Positions 9,867 to 19,794 of a stretch of DNA of 64,000 nt are shown here, one piece after another; the first letter of the stretch is position 1, and each line of letters starts with the position of its first letter. The stretch is from Campylobacterales bacterium (GTDB lineage: Bacteria > Campylobacterota > Campylobacteria > Campylobacterales > Sulfurimonadaceae). The stretch covers positions 26,686 to 90,685 of the forward strand of contig JAPLGM010000006.1 of assembly GCA_026390165.1 (NCBI GenBank). Reading direction: 5' to 3'. The notes below the pieces were generated by a model, which ran no database searches, was not told the origin of the DNA, and saw only the letters and a list, made by a program, of their open reading frames with translations. The position numbers and the translations under genes were made by a program.

Positions 9867-11352
9867 GCGCCTCCAAGAGGTGCTCTTTTCTTATATTCTC
9901 GCACTCCTCCAAGTCGGCAATCGTCCGCGCTACTTTTAAAATCCTCCCCACCGCTCGAAACGACAATCCAAACCGTCCGATAGCTTGATCCATAATCCTT
10001 TGCTCTTCCTCTCCAAGAGGACAAAATTTTGGTATCTCTTGATCGGTGAGGGATCCGTTGAGCCGCTCTTGACCCCGCTTCTTTTGTTGCATAAAGGCAG
10101 TGCGTACTTTTTGGTGGAGTTGTTCGGAGGTAAAGGAGGGTTTATCCTCTGCATTGCTTTGGTGCATTTGGATAAAGAGATCGATACGGTCTAAGAAAGG
10201 ATCGGAGAGGCGGGAACGGTAACGGCTGATTTCCACATCGGAACATCGGCACGGGGTTGCTTTGCTCAGAAGATTTCCGCATGGGCAGGGGTTCATTGCC
10301 GCAACGAAGAGAAAATTGGCGGCATAGGTTACTTTGGAGTTGACACGGGAGATACGGATATGGCGATCTTCAAGGGGTTCGCGCAACGCTTCGAGGATGT
10401 TTTTGGAAAAATGGGGAAGCTCATCGAAAAAGAGCATCCCCCCATGGGCTAGCCCCACCTCCCCGATTTGCGCTTTGTGGGACCCTCCCCCGAAAATACT
10501 CGATTGGGTACTGGTATGGTGCGGAGATCTGAAAGGGCGAACGGGAGCGAAAGAGGGTTCTTTTCCGTCGAGTATTTCAAGCTTTGCACACTCTAACATC
10601 TCGTCGTTGTGTAAGGGTGGGAGGATATGGTGAAGCCGTTTGGCAATCATCGATTTCCCCGATCCAGGGGAACCTTCAAGGAGAATATTATGCATCCCCG
10701 CAGCACAGACGAGAGCGGCACGTTTGGCATGCTCCTGCCCTTTTATCTCTTTGAAATCGAGAGGGTACTCTTGGTGATAAAAATAATTTTGCTCTTCGTG
10801 CTTAAGGGTGGGATAGGAAAAATCACTGGGGCTAACATGGACGCTTGGGTGGAGGTTTTGCAATATTTCGAGTGTTTCATTAAGGGTGTGGGCGCCATAA
10901 AACTGAATATGGGGGATACGGGAGAGTTTTTCAAGGGCATTTGCAGGGACGATCGCTTTGGTGATAACTCCTTGGTTGGCGAGAGAGAGGATGATAGGAT
11001 AGAGGAGCGTGTTTTCGCTCACACTCCCATCAAGACCCAGTTCTCCGAAGACATACCACCCTTGTGTCTCAACACTGCTCTCTCCAAGAGCGATAAGGGT
11101 GGCAATGGCAAGATCGAAATGGGAACCCTCTTTGCGTATGTCACTGGGGGCGAGATTGATGGTGAGACGTTTGGGGGGGAAGGTGAAACTGTTACTTAGC
11201 AGTGCCGATTTGACCCGCTCTTTGGACTCGGCGATGGCAGTGTTCGCCATCCCGACGATCGTAAAGGCAGGGAGCCCTTTGGTTGCGGTAAATTGTACCT
11301 CGACGGTTTTAGCATCAATCCCCTCTAAGGTTGCACAAAGCAGCTGTTTCAT
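9847..11352 (-). CDS. comM: ComM/YifB-type Mg-chelatase-like AAA+ ATPase
   Basis: A 501-residue AAA+ protein with the ComM layout: an N-terminal ChlI-like domain (GLPAFTIVGMANTAIAESKERV), Walker A in LLEGSPGSGKSMIAKR near residue 210, Walker B as GGMLFFDELPHF, and a C-terminal Mg-chelatase helical domain. FRSPHHTSTQSSIFGGG and AAMNPCPCG are family hallmarks. ComM is a hexameric helicase that promotes branch migration during natural transformation; that role is known from other bacteria. It is the last gene of the minus run from tig, 84 bases after def, and overlaps the repeat-protein gene tail to tail. Confidence 0.9.
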   Translation of the reverse strand: MKQLLCATLEGIDAKTVEVQFTATKGLPAFTIVGMANTAIAESKERVKSALLSNSFTFPPKRLTINLAPSDIRKEGSHFDLAIATLIALGESSVETQGWYVFGELGLDGSVSENTLLYPIILSLANQGVITKAIVPANALEKLSRIPHIQFYGAHTLNETLEILQNLHPSVHVSPSDFSYPTLKHEEQNYFYHQEYPLDFKEIKGQEHAKRAALVCAAGMHNILLEGSPGSGKSMIAKRLHHILPPLHNDEMLECAKLEILDGKEPSFAPVRPFRSPHHTSTQSSIFGGGSHKAQIGEVGLAHGGMLFFDELPHFSKNILEALREPLEDRHIRISRVNSKVTYAANFLFVAAMNPCPCGNLLSKATPCRCSDVEISRYRSRLSDPFLDRIDLFIQMHQSNAEDKPSFTSEQLHQKVRTAFMQQKKRGQERLNGSLTDQEIPKFCPLGEEEQRIMDQAIGRFGLSFRAVGRILKVARTIADLEECENIRKEHLLEALSYRKR

Positions 11353-11436
11353 CGTATCTCTCCCAAGTTGAGTACGATAATTGTAGCGAAATGATTTTTT
11401 TTGGTGAGAAATAAGGCAAAATGCAATATTTGGTGA

Positions 11437-11952
11437 TTATCGTTTCTCTTTGAGGGCTCTTTTGTACTCTTTTTCAAATTTCTTACGGCGATTGTAAGAG
11501 AGTTTCTCGATAAAAAGTTTTCCCTCCAAATGATCCATTTCGTGCTGTATTGCGATAGCTAAAAGCTCATTGGCTTCAAGAATACACGCGTCACCGTGAC
11601 GGTTTTGGTAGTGGAGGGTCAGCGATTCAAACCGCTCAATATCTTCATAAAAGCCTGGAACACTCAAACACCCCTCTTGGTAAAGCGTTTGCCCCTTGGG
11701 GGTATGAATAACAGGATTCATTATTTCGAGAAGATTCTCTTTTTTTTGCTCCCCCTCTTCATCGGGGATGCACAGCAGTAATGCACGAATGGGGCGAGCC
11801 ACCTGAATGGCGGCGAGTCCAATACCGTTATTAATCAGCATTGTTTCAAACATATTATCCAAGAAGGTATGAAGATCATTATCGAAATGCTCCACTGCTT
11901 TAGAATGTGCTTTAAGTAATTTATCGGGGTAAGTGACTATTTTTAACTGCAT
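11437..11952 (-). CDS. def: Peptide deformylase
   Basis: A 171-residue enzyme that removes the formyl group from the initiator methionine of nascent proteins. All three family motifs are intact: GIGLAAIQ (residues 43-50), EGCLSVPG with metal ligand Cys95, and QHEMDHLEG with His137, catalytic Glu138 and His141. Length is normal. It lies 13 bases downstream of the GGDEF-like gene in the run tig-clpP-GGDEF-def-comM, a sensible grouping because trigger factor, deformylase and ClpP all act on newly made proteins. Confidence 0.95.
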   Translation of the reverse strand: MQLKIVTYPDKLLKAHSKAVEHFDNDLHTFLDNMFETMLINNGIGLAAIQVARPIRALLLCIPDEEGEQKKENLLEIMNPVIHTPKGQTLYQEGCLSVPGFYEDIERFESLTLHYQNRHGDACILEANELLAIAIQHEMDHLEGKLFIEKLSYNRRKKFEKEYKRALKEKR

Positions 11953-11965
11953 AGATTAAAATCGC

Positions 11966-12997
11966 TTAGCCGTTACAGATAACGTAGTGGAATTTCTTTT
12001 CATTATTGGCTTTCTCCATGGCATCGAGTGTACAGGTGAGGGTATTTTCGATCGTCTGAGATGGACTAATTTCGGCAACCCCTATTGCAATACGAAGTTG
12101 AATCTCATTTTCACCGAGAAAGAAGTTCGTTCCAGAGACCAAGTCATACAGTCTATCAGCTGCACGCTTGGCACTTTCCATATCCGTGTGCTTAAGCATC
12201 ATGGCAAAGATCCCCTCCCCATAATGGGCAACCGTATCACTTCGACGTGAAGTTTTAAGGAGCAATCGCGCAACGGTACGCATCATAAGCCCTTTGGCTT
12301 TTTCCCCTGTGATTTGTGAGAGGGTCGTTGTTGAAAGCTGAACCATAATAAGGGAACTTTTGTGACGAAATTCCTCGATTAGTTGAGACTCTTGGGTAAG
12401 TTTGGCAATGAGGTAGCGCTTATTATAGACACCGTATTGGTCATCAAAAATAGTCTCATTCTCTACTTGTCGGACAACAGCAGCCGTTTCGTTGTAGAGC
12501 TCTTTCATGTGGGAAACTTGTTTTTTTAAGATGTTCCCGAGTTTACCGACATCTCCGCTAAGAGAGGCGAGAAGATCACCTGCGACCGCTATGGAAGGGG
12601 TGTTTTTCATCTCATCTTTGCGTTTATCGAGAATTTTTTCCATTAAAGTCATATTTTTATAGAGTGTTGCTGTCAATTGTAAAATGCTCTTAATGGAAGA
12701 AAAACCTTGCTTTAGTGTCCGTTCAAGTCCAATATTTTTCTCATCCCCATTCCCCTCTTCAAGCTCAAGAATAGCACCAATTTGGCGACGGAGACCATCG
12801 CTTTTATCGTCGAGTATCCGATCGAAATAGAGGGAAAAATTATTGGGGGTAGGGGGAAGATTCTCCATAATAAGAGCATTAAGAACCTCTTTGGCAAAAA
12901 TTTCCAAATCACTGGTGGGGTCACTTAGTGCATTTGAACTGATAAGAGCACCCTCCTCTTTAGTTGATGAACGTTTGTGATCATTAAAATTTGCCAT
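11966..12997 (-). CDS. GGDEF-domain protein with degenerate active site
   Basis: A 343-residue soluble protein. Residues about 45-170 are mostly helical with no recognised domain. The C-terminal half has the fold signature of a diguanylate cyclase (DDQYGVYNKRYLIAKL, then SLIMVQLST, then SDTVAHYGEGIFAMML, then AIGVAEIS). The active-site loop reads GEGIF where GGDEF or GGEEF is required, and the metal-binding Asp of the usual FDIDHFK strand is missing (VQLSTTT). It therefore probably cannot make cyclic di-GMP and may act as a binding or regulatory domain. It sits between clpP and def, nine bases after clpP, an unusual place for a signalling protein. Confidence 0.75.
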   Translation of the reverse strand: MANFNDHKRSSTKEEGALISSNALSDPTSDLEIFAKEVLNALIMENLPPTPNNFSLYFDRILDDKSDGLRRQIGAILELEEGNGDEKNIGLERTLKQGFSSIKSILQLTATLYKNMTLMEKILDKRKDEMKNTPSIAVAGDLLASLSGDVGKLGNILKKQVSHMKELYNETAAVVRQVENETIFDDQYGVYNKRYLIAKLTQESQLIEEFRHKSSLIMVQLSTTTLSQITGEKAKGLMMRTVARLLLKTSRRSDTVAHYGEGIFAMMLKHTDMESAKRAADRLYDLVSGTNFFLGENEIQLRIAIGVAEISPSQTIENTLTCTLDAMEKANNEKKFHYVICNG

Positions 12998-13006
12998 AGT
13001 GGACCC

Positions 13007-13603
13007 TTATTTCTCTTCTTTTTCTTTTTGGAGAAGAACTTCATCGATGATACCGTAGGCTACACCCTCAGCGGCGGACATAAAGTTATCACGATCGGTA
13101 TCTTTTTCGAGTTTTTTGACCGTTTGTCCGCAGTTTTTAGCCAAAATTTCATTCAGCTCCGCTTTCATACGCAAAATCTCTTTGGCTTGGATCTCAATAT
13201 CGGTTGCTTGACCTTGAGCACCGCCCAAAGGTTGGTGAATCATAATCCGTGCATGAGGGAGCGCGTAACGTTTCCCCTTGGTGCCAGAGCTGAGCAAGAA
13301 TGCCCCCATAGAAGCTGCTTGACCGATACAGATGGTACAAATATCAGGACGGATGTAGTTCATCGTATCGTAAATTGCCATCCCAGAGGTGATAACCCCC
13401 CCCGGAGAGTTGATATAAAAATAGATATCTTTTTGAGGATCTTCAGCTTCTAAAAAAAGTAATTGCGCCACAATAGAGGAGGATACCTGATCGTTTACCT
13501 CACCGCTAAGCATAATGATACGGTCTTTTAGAAGACGTGAATAGATGTCATACGACCGCTCACCACGTCCTGTTTTTTCAATAACGTAAGGGATATAACT
13601 CAT
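13007..13603 (-). CDS. clpP: ATP-dependent Clp protease proteolytic subunit
   Basis: A 198-residue serine peptidase that forms the double-heptamer chamber of Clp proteases with ClpX or ClpA. The catalytic triad is intact: Ser98 in [11 protein letters not shown], His123 in MIHQPLGG, and Asp172 in [10 protein letters not shown]. The N-terminus [22 protein letters not shown] is the standard processing region. It begins five bases after the trigger-factor stop, giving the classic tig-clpP arrangement, and is followed by the GGDEF-like gene. Confidence 0.97.
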   Translation of the reverse strand: MSYIPYVIEKTGRGERSYDIYSRLLKDRIIMLSGEVNDQVSSSIVAQLLFLEAEDPQKDIYFYINSPGGVITSGMAIYDTMNYIRPDICTICIGQAASMGAFLLSSGTKGKRYALPHARIMIHQPLGGAQGQATDIEIQAKEILRMKAELNEILAKNCGQTVKKLEKDTDRDNFMSAAEGVAYGIIDEVLLQKEKEEK

Positions 13604-13608
13604 CAGGC

Positions 13609-14904
13609 TTACTTGATTTTGTCGTTAAGCAATTTACTTAACACGCGATCTTCGATCATTGCCATTTGGATAGCTGGCAAATACCCTGATTCTTGGTAGT
13701 TTTTGTAAACAGCAGCCGGATCTTGTCCCACTTGCATTGCTTCGTAATAGATAGTTTGCATTAATTCTTGCTCGTTTACAACGATACTTTCAGCACGGGC
13801 AAGTGCATCAACGATAAAGGTGGCTTTAACGGCACGACACGCATCGTCACGGAATGTTTCGCGCAACTCTTTTAATTTTTCGGCATCATCACGAATTTCT
13901 TGAATTTGCTCTTCGGTCATATCCCGTGCTGTTTTATTCAACGCCATATCCATCTCTTGCTCGACGATGAATTCAGGGAGATCGATGGTGTAGGCACTTA
14001 CGAACAGTTCCATAAGAGTTGGTTTTAGCTCCTCATTATAAAGGGTACTCATTGCTTCGTTTTCGAGTTGCTCTTTTACTTTTTCTTTGAGCATATCAAC
14101 GTTTGCATCATCGAATCCAGGAAGCATTTTTTTCGCCAACTCATCATCAATAACAACGGGCTCTTTTGCTTGAATCGCGTGAATTTTTACTTTGAATTGA
14201 GCAGGTTTTCCTGCTAGTTTTGCTCCGCCGTAGTTTTCAGGAAAGGTAACGTCGATGGTTTTCTCTTCCCCTTTTTTCATCCCGATCACTTGGTCTTCAA
14301 ATCCTGGGATAAATTGACCACTTCCCAAACGAAGTGAGAAATTCTCAGCTTTACCACCTTCGAACGGTTCGCCATCCACAAATCCTTCAAAATCCAACAA
14401 TGCTGAATCTCCATTTACGAGAGCGCGATCTTCGTCGATGTTGACAAGTGGTGCTTGTGCCCCTGCTAATTCTTCGATACGGATGGTAATTGCCAAATCA
14501 TCAATAGCAGGTTTAGCTACTTCAGGAACCATTGCTGCATAGTCACCTAAGGTGATTGCTGGGCGCATTGCGATGGTTAGTTCAACGTCAATACCATTCT
14601 CATTCTTTTCGAATTTTGAGATGCTTGGTTCACCGATAAGGGTGTCAGCCGCGATTTCCATCAATGAGAGAGCTTCATTAAGCAAATCTCGAAGGGCTTG
14701 CGATTCTGCGTCTTGAACGAGACGGTCACCGTATTGTTTTTTGACAGCACTTACAGGAACTTTCCCTTTACGGAAACCAGCGATTTTCGCATCTTTGCTC
14801 AATTGATGGGCAATTTTTTCGACGTTTGCATCAATCGTATTACGTGTAATAGCCGCGTTGATTTTTGCGTTTGCGGAGTCGATTTTGTTGGTAGTGATTT
14901 TCAT
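13609..14904 (-). CDS. tig: Trigger factor, ribosome-associated chaperone
   Basis: A 431-residue peptidyl-prolyl isomerase and chaperone that binds the ribosome exit tunnel at L23. The ribosome-binding signature appears as GFRKGKVP near residues 45-52. A FKBP-type domain follows ([26 protein letters not shown] in two parts, with [17 protein letters not shown]), then a helical C-terminal chaperone domain. I place the start at the ATG at 14902-14904, preceded by AAAGGA, rather than at an upstream in-frame start that would add 29 non-conserved residues. First gene of the tig-clpP-GGDEF-def-comM run; divergent from folE. Confidence 0.93.
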   Translation of the reverse strand: MKITTNKIDSANAKINAAITRNTIDANVEKIAHQLSKDAKIAGFRKGKVPVSAVKKQYGDRLVQDAESQALRDLLNEALSLMEIAADTLIGEPSISKFEKNENGIDVELTIAMRPAITLGDYAAMVPEVAKPAIDDLAITIRIEELAGAQAPLVNIDEDRALVNGDSALLDFEGFVDGEPFEGGKAENFSLRLGSGQFIPGFEDQVIGMKKGEEKTIDVTFPENYGGAKLAGKPAQFKVKIHAIQAKEPVVIDDELAKKMLPGFDDANVDMLKEKVKEQLENEAMSTLYNEELKPTLMELFVSAYTIDLPEFIVEQEMDMALNKTARDMTEEQIQEIRDDAEKLKELRETFRDDACRAVKATFIVDALARAESIVVNEQELMQTIYYEAMQVGQDPAAVYKNYQESGYLPAIQMAMIEDRVLSKLLNDKIK

Positions 14905-15032
14905 TCTATTCCTTTGGGAGGTTATCTCTATATCGAGTAAATGGTGGCAATAATACCCAAAAAGTATTAATAAATGGCTGAATAAAAGCAAAGACGTGTT
15001 AGAGTAAGAGAATATTTTTTAAGTGAGATGGT
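14905..15032. promoter_or_regulatory. Divergent promoter region between tig and folE
   Basis: A 128-base AT-rich spacer between two divergently read operons, so it must hold promoters for both. A TATTAT-like hexamer occurs on the minus strand near 14953 upstream of tig. I cannot fix a -35 box with confidence for either direction. Confidence 0.4.
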
Positions 15033-15611
15033 ATGGAATTAAATGATCAATTTATAGAAGCAGTCAAGACGATGATTTCCCATGTTGGGGAGGATGTGAT
15101 GCGGGAGGGGCTCCTTAAGACCCCTGAACGTGTTTTAAAATCGTATGAATTTATCTATGGTGGTTATAAAGAGGATCCCCAATCCATTTTGAATTCAGCC
15201 ATGTTTGAGAGCTCTAACGATGAGATGGTCCTTATCAAAGATATTGAGTTTTATTCCACGTGTGAACACCATTTACTCCCTATTATCGGGCGTGCCCATG
15301 TTGCTTATATCCCTGATGGGAAAGTGGTGGGACTCTCGAAAATCCCCCGTGTTGTTGATGTATTTGCCCGTCGTATGCAAATCCAAGAGCAGCTGACGGA
15401 ACAAATCGCTGATGCCCTTATGCAGTCGATTGCTCCCAAAGGGGTGGCGGTCGTGATCCAAGCACGACATATGTGCATGGAGATGCGTGGGGTGGAGAAG
15501 ATTAGTTCGACGACGACCTCCAGTGCCCTTCGCGGATTGTTCAAACGGGATGAAAAAACTCGAATGGAATTTTTTAGCCTCATCAACTCCTCCAGCGGTA
15601 ACCGTTACTAA
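15033..15611 (+). CDS. folE: GTP cyclohydrolase I
   Basis: A 192-residue enzyme converting GTP to 7,8-dihydroneopterin triphosphate, the first step of folate (and related pterin) synthesis. The zinc ligands and catalytic residues are present: Cys77, His79 and His80 in STCEHHLLP, and His146 with Cys148 in [11 protein letters not shown]. The GLSKIPR substrate-binding segment is intact. The length is that of the short bacterial type. It is followed after three bases by fliI, so the two are probably co-transcribed although functionally unrelated. Confidence 0.96.
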   Translation: MELNDQFIEAVKTMISHVGEDVMREGLLKTPERVLKSYEFIYGGYKEDPQSILNSAMFESSNDEMVLIKDIEFYSTCEHHLLPIIGRAHVAYIPDGKVVGLSKIPRVVDVFARRMQIQEQLTEQIADALMQSIAPKGVAVVIQARHMCMEMRGVEKISSTTTSSALRGLFKRDEKTRMEFFSLINSSSGNRY

Positions 15612-15614
15612 GTT

Positions 15615-16919
15615 ATGTCCCTTAAAGCACTGAGAGAACGGTTGGGTTCTGAGAAACTTCACACCATTTTTGGAATGATTACGAAAATATCCCCCACCAT
15701 GATCACCGCCGAGGGGCTTCATGTGAGTATCGGCGATACGGTGATGATCGTTTCAGAGGTTGATGGTGCGGAAGCATTAGGGATGGTGAGCGAAGTAGAG
15801 AGGAACCGTTTTTTTGTCACCCCCTTTCGGTTTGTAGAAGGGTTTCGTGCGGGTGATAAGGTGTTCCCCAATCAAACAGGGATGGCAATTGAGGTGGGAG
15901 AGGGGCTTTTAGGTCGGGTTGTTGATCCGTTTATGAAGCCCATCGACGGTAAAGGTCCCATATATGGGAGCCATGTTGAGCCCATCATCAAAGCCCCCAT
16001 TGCGGCGATGAAACGGGGGATGATTGATGAAGTGTTCAGCGTCGGGGTCAAAACCATTGATGGTCTTCTCACCTGTGGCAAAGGGCAAAAACTGGGGATC
16101 TTCGCCGGCAGTGGTGTTGGAAAATCGACCCTTATGGGGATGATCGTCCGTGGTGCGGATGCTCCCATAAAAGTGGTTGCCCTCATCGGAGAGCGGGGGC
16201 GAGAAGTTCCTGAATTTATCGAAAAAAGTCTCGGAGGGAATCTGGAAAACACCGTTGTTGTCGTGGCAACGAGTGATGACTCCCCCTTGATGCGTAAATA
16301 CGGGGCGTTTAGTGCGATGAGTGTGGCGGAGTATTTCAAATCGCAAGGGCATGATGTCCTCTTTATGATGGATTCGGTCACCCGTTTCGCTATGGCACAG
16401 CGTGAAATCGGTCTCGCACTGGGGGAACCCCCAACGTCCAAAGGATACCCCCCGTCGTCATTGACACTGTTACCGCAACTGATGGAGAGGGCAGGCAAAG
16501 AGGAGGGGCATGGCTCTATCACTGCCTTTTTTACCGTCCTTGTCGAGGGGGATGATATGTCCGACCCAATAGCCGATCAATCCCGCTCTATTCTCGATGG
16601 GCACATTGTCCTCTCGCGTGAAATGACCGATTTTGGGATTTATCCCCCTATCCATATCCTCAACTCCGCATCGCGTGTCATGAACGACATCATCACCCCC
16701 GAACACCTCGCCGCCGTCCGCCGCTTTCGCCGTCTCTATACCCTCCTTAAAGAAAATGAGATGCTCATTCGTATCGGCGCCTACGTCCGAGGGAGTGACA
16801 AAGAGTTGGACGAAGCGATTGCGAAAAAAGCTCAGATGGAGGCATTTTTGTCCCAAGAGGCGATGAGTGTGAGTAACTATCAGGAGAGTGTGGATTTCCT
16901 GATAGGGTTGATGCGGTAA
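15615..16919 (+). CDS. fliI: Flagellar type III export ATPase
   Basis: A 434-residue F1-beta-like ATPase that energises export of flagellar substrates. Walker A is GSGVGKST at residues 165-172, preceded by KGQKLGIFA. Walker B is VLFMMDSVTRFAMAQREIG. GEPPTSKGYPPS is a strong FliI/type III ATPase signature. The C-terminus follows the family pattern. It directly follows folE; no other flagellar gene lies in the window, as is usual for the scattered flagellar genes of Campylobacterota. The presence of fliI together with a chemoreceptor supports a motile organism. Confidence 0.95.
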   Translation: MSLKALRERLGSEKLHTIFGMITKISPTMITAEGLHVSIGDTVMIVSEVDGAEALGMVSEVERNRFFVTPFRFVEGFRAGDKVFPNQTGMAIEVGEGLLGRVVDPFMKPIDGKGPIYGSHVEPIIKAPIAAMKRGMIDEVFSVGVKTIDGLLTCGKGQKLGIFAGSGVGKSTLMGMIVRGADAPIKVVALIGERGREVPEFIEKSLGGNLENTVVVVATSDDSPLMRKYGAFSAMSVAEYFKSQGHDVLFMMDSVTRFAMAQREIGLALGEPPTSKGYPPSSLTLLPQLMERAGKEEGHGSITAFFTVLVEGDDMSDPIADQSRSILDGHIVLSREMTDFGIYPPIHILNSASRVMNDIITPEHLAAVRRFRRLYTLLKENEMLIRIGAYVRGSDKELDEAIAKKAQMEAFLSQEAMSVSNYQESVDFLIGLMR

Positions 16920-17061
16920 ATTTTAAGATTACATTCCAAATGTTTCGTATTTAAATACTTTTTAATATAATTAGTTAATTTGTCTTTGTTTTTAATTTAA
17001 ATATTAGTATTAAAGGCGTAACCTATAAGTAGACTTTAATCTTTACACAATGGAGGATCAG

Positions 17062-19794
17062 ATGCAACATGAACATAAGAGTAAAAGTAAAATGTTAATG
17101 CAACTTATAGGTAAACCGCAAATAGCAGTTTCAGTGGTGGTTGCTGGACTGCTTATCGGCTGTGGCGGAGGAGGTGGAAGTACTCCAGCAGCTACGACCT
17201 CATATACCGTGAGTGTTGTTGATGATAACATCGTTGGTTCTACATTAACGGCTGCGGGCTGTACTAGCTCTACAGATAATAAAAATGGAACCTATATATT
17301 AAGTGGATGCAGTGCCCAACCAACACTCATCACGGCTCAGGGTGGTTTTATCGATACAAATGGTAATGGTTCGGAAGATGCTAATGAATCAACGCAAGAT
17401 AGCCCTTTGGTGCTCAGAACGTCTCAAACAACGGGAACAGCGTTTAATGTTACCCCTCTTACGACTCTGGCGTATGGTCTTAGCACTGCTGAAATTACTG
17501 CCCTAAAAGCTAAGCTTGGTGGGATTGATCTTTTTGGTAAAGAAGATGCAAGCAAGGAGCTTAGACAAACCGTGAATGCCCTTTTGGCTGGGGCTACCGA
17601 GAGTGGATTGGACGTTAAAACATTTGGAGCCGTGCTAGCACGGCAAATCAATAGCTCAACAGGAACGGGGATTACCGGTATTAAAGAAGCGATAGCTACT
17701 ATAAAAGCCAACCCTTCACTACTTGATCCAACTACATTTGGTCTCGTAAAAATCACGGGATTTTTGAGTGATGGGAGGGTAAATGCTGTTAGGACTGGGT
17801 CTAATGTCATGACGGCAATGGTAGCTGAAAAAGTTCCGGATGGAAAAATACGTATCTCTGGATTTATCTATGATGATGTGATTGCCAACGCTGTCGTTAT
17901 CGCAAAAATTGGTGATACTGTACTTGGGACAACAACTGCAGACGCATATGGACGTTATACGTTTACTATTGATAGAACGTCTATCCCAGCAGGAGAAACA
18001 CTCCAATTTATTGCGACATTGGATAACACAGGTACAGGGGAAGATATTAAACTGACTTCATTAATTTCGACGGATAAATTACTAGCTAGTATGGTAAATA
18101 GTAAGACAAATGCTTCTAAAATGGGTGATTTGATCGTCTCAAACGTTACCACAGCTAAAGCAATTATCGCTGAAAAACTCAATCCGAATGTTCTTACAGA
18201 TGGAAGTATACTTGATAGCACAATGCTTACCGTTGAATCGGGCTATGCTGATACCGTTGTAAAAGTGGCGGGTGAGATTAAATATATTATTGATGGTGCC
18301 GGAACAACGGGAAGTGCTACGGATACATTGGCGTATGCACAATCTCTTGTTACTAGCACGGGTGGAACGACAGGAATTACAACCGATCACAGTAGTCTTG
18401 TTACCGGTGACGTGGTATTGAATGGACAGCTTAGTACAGAGATTACGGTCATTGCTCCGACAGCTGTCAGCGGAATAGCAGCCTCCAAAGCGATGTTCCA
18501 AGAACTTCGTACACAAGCACTTTCATTGGTTGATTATAAAAACAGCGGTACCCCTGGATTTATCGATACGAAGGCATTGGCAGTCCAAGAAGCAACGCGA
18601 GATGTTGCAGGACCAGATGTTGTAGCCATTGGCTATTTTGTAAGTGCGATGCAACTTGTAGATAAAAATAGTGGTACCTTTGCTTTGAATGTTCCTGTTA
18701 ATGTTATCGAAGCAACACAAGTAACGTCAGGTGCCAATTATGGAGATATGTATGGAAATCAGTACACAGTAAAAATCCTTGGAAGTATTGATTACTATAT
18801 GCAACCCTATGAATTACAAAGATTACTTTGGATGAATGATACCCCATACAGTATGACAGTAACTCGAACTGGAGATCATTCTTATAGTTATACCTTCACA
18901 AATGCAAATGACACAACGAAAACGTATAGTGGAACATTTGGATTAAATAATCTAGCGATAAGTATGACAGGCACTCTTCCCGTTACAAAAAGTTGGACCT
19001 ATGTTCCAACGGGAGGTTCGTCGGCAGTACATAATACTATTAATGTTAATGTGACAGGAACCGTTGGTGCTGTATCCTCTACAACAGGGCAATTCAATTA
19101 TGCAGGAACAATTAAAACGTATGCAGAAAACGGTTCTCTTGATTCAACCTTTACGGTTACGAGTGCAAAATATAACCTGATTAAAAATGGAACGGCTTTG
19201 ACCTACGAACCATTGAGTTTTGATGGTGTTTTCGCAATGAAAACATATACATTGACGGGGAAAGTTACTGCATCCAATTATATTGATATTAATGATACTC
19301 TTGGTAGATTAAAACATTTTCCTAAAAACGTTATGTTTGATGGAAAAGCTGAAGATTCGACAGATGGTTCTTATATTAGTGGTCTTGTAACGGGAGCAAT
19401 GGTGAATACAGGGTCTATAATTGACAACTCTTTGTACGATGTTTCTTTTACGGGAAAACTCAATGTTCCAAATCGACCGTTGACAACAGTCATCTTAACA
19501 ATGAAGAATATCGATGCGGATAAGGCAGATGTTACCCTCTCCTATACGTACGATAAAACGAAAATTGATGTAACGGGAGTGATTGCAAATTTGGGAACGG
19601 TTAATGGAATCAATAAATATACAGCTCAGTTAAAAAACCAAGCGGGTGTTACTATTGATATTAAAGGTGACGCAACGGGCAAAAAGGTAATCGGTATCGT
19701 GAGCAAAGACGGAATCAGTATCGGAACGATTGATATGCTCAGCAGTGTACCGCGTGTCATTTACTATGACGGTACGTTTGAAACCCTTATTTAA
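17062..19794 (+). CDS. Large surface lipoprotein (paralogue of the 21874-24135 gene)
   Basis: A 910-residue predicted lipoprotein. The start is the ATG at 17062, five bases after an ideal GGAGG; the ATG at 17050 lies across that site. The signal peptide ends in the lipobox LIGC (Cys34), followed by a Gly-rich linker. A DTNGNGSEDANE motif near residue 100 resembles a calcium-binding loop. Around residue 260-300, ISGFIYDDVIANAVVIA and TTADAYGRYTF look like a carboxypeptidase-regulatory-like beta-sandwich. The rest is Thr/Asn/Gly-rich beta structure. It shares the order of motifs with the lipoprotein at 21874-24135. It is followed by two outer-membrane protein genes, the first overlapping by one base. 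Function unknown. Confidence 0.7.
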   Translation: MQHEHKSKSKMLMQLIGKPQIAVSVVVAGLLIGCGGGGGSTPAATTSYTVSVVDDNIVGSTLTAAGCTSSTDNKNGTYILSGCSAQPTLITAQGGFIDTNGNGSEDANESTQDSPLVLRTSQTTGTAFNVTPLTTLAYGLSTAEITALKAKLGGIDLFGKEDASKELRQTVNALLAGATESGLDVKTFGAVLARQINSSTGTGITGIKEAIATIKANPSLLDPTTFGLVKITGFLSDGRVNAVRTGSNVMTAMVAEKVPDGKIRISGFIYDDVIANAVVIAKIGDTVLGTTTADAYGRYTFTIDRTSIPAGETLQFIATLDNTGTGEDIKLTSLISTDKLLASMVNSKTNASKMGDLIVSNVTTAKAIIAEKLNPNVLTDGSILDSTMLTVESGYADTVVKVAGEIKYIIDGAGTTGSATDTLAYAQSLVTSTGGTTGITTDHSSLVTGDVVLNGQLSTEITVIAPTAVSGIAASKAMFQELRTQALSLVDYKNSGTPGFIDTKALAVQEATRDVAGPDVVAIGYFVSAMQLVDKNSGTFALNVPVNVIEATQVTSGANYGDMYGNQYTVKILGSIDYYMQPYELQRLLWMNDTPYSMTVTRTGDHSYSYTFTNANDTTKTYSGTFGLNNLAISMTGTLPVTKSWTYVPTGGSSAVHNTINVNVTGTVGAVSSTTGQFNYAGTIKTYAENGSLDSTFTVTSAKYNLIKNGTALTYEPLSFDGVFAMKTYTLTGKVTASNYIDINDTLGRLKHFPKNVMFDGKAEDSTDGSYISGLVTGAMVNTGSIIDNSLYDVSFTGKLNVPNRPLTTVILTMKNIDADKADVTLSYTYDKTKIDVTGVIANLGTVNGINKYTAQLKNQAGVTIDIKGDATGKKVIGIVSKDGISIGTIDMLSSVPRVIYYDGTFETLI

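Noticed and set aside
10627..11199. A 190-codon open frame on plus inside comM
   Set aside because: Fully antisense to a well-conserved comM gene, with no ribosome binding site or recognisable domain.
17050..17061. The ATG at 17050 as lipoprotein start
   Set aside because: It overlaps the GGAGG that is ideally spaced from the ATG at 17062.
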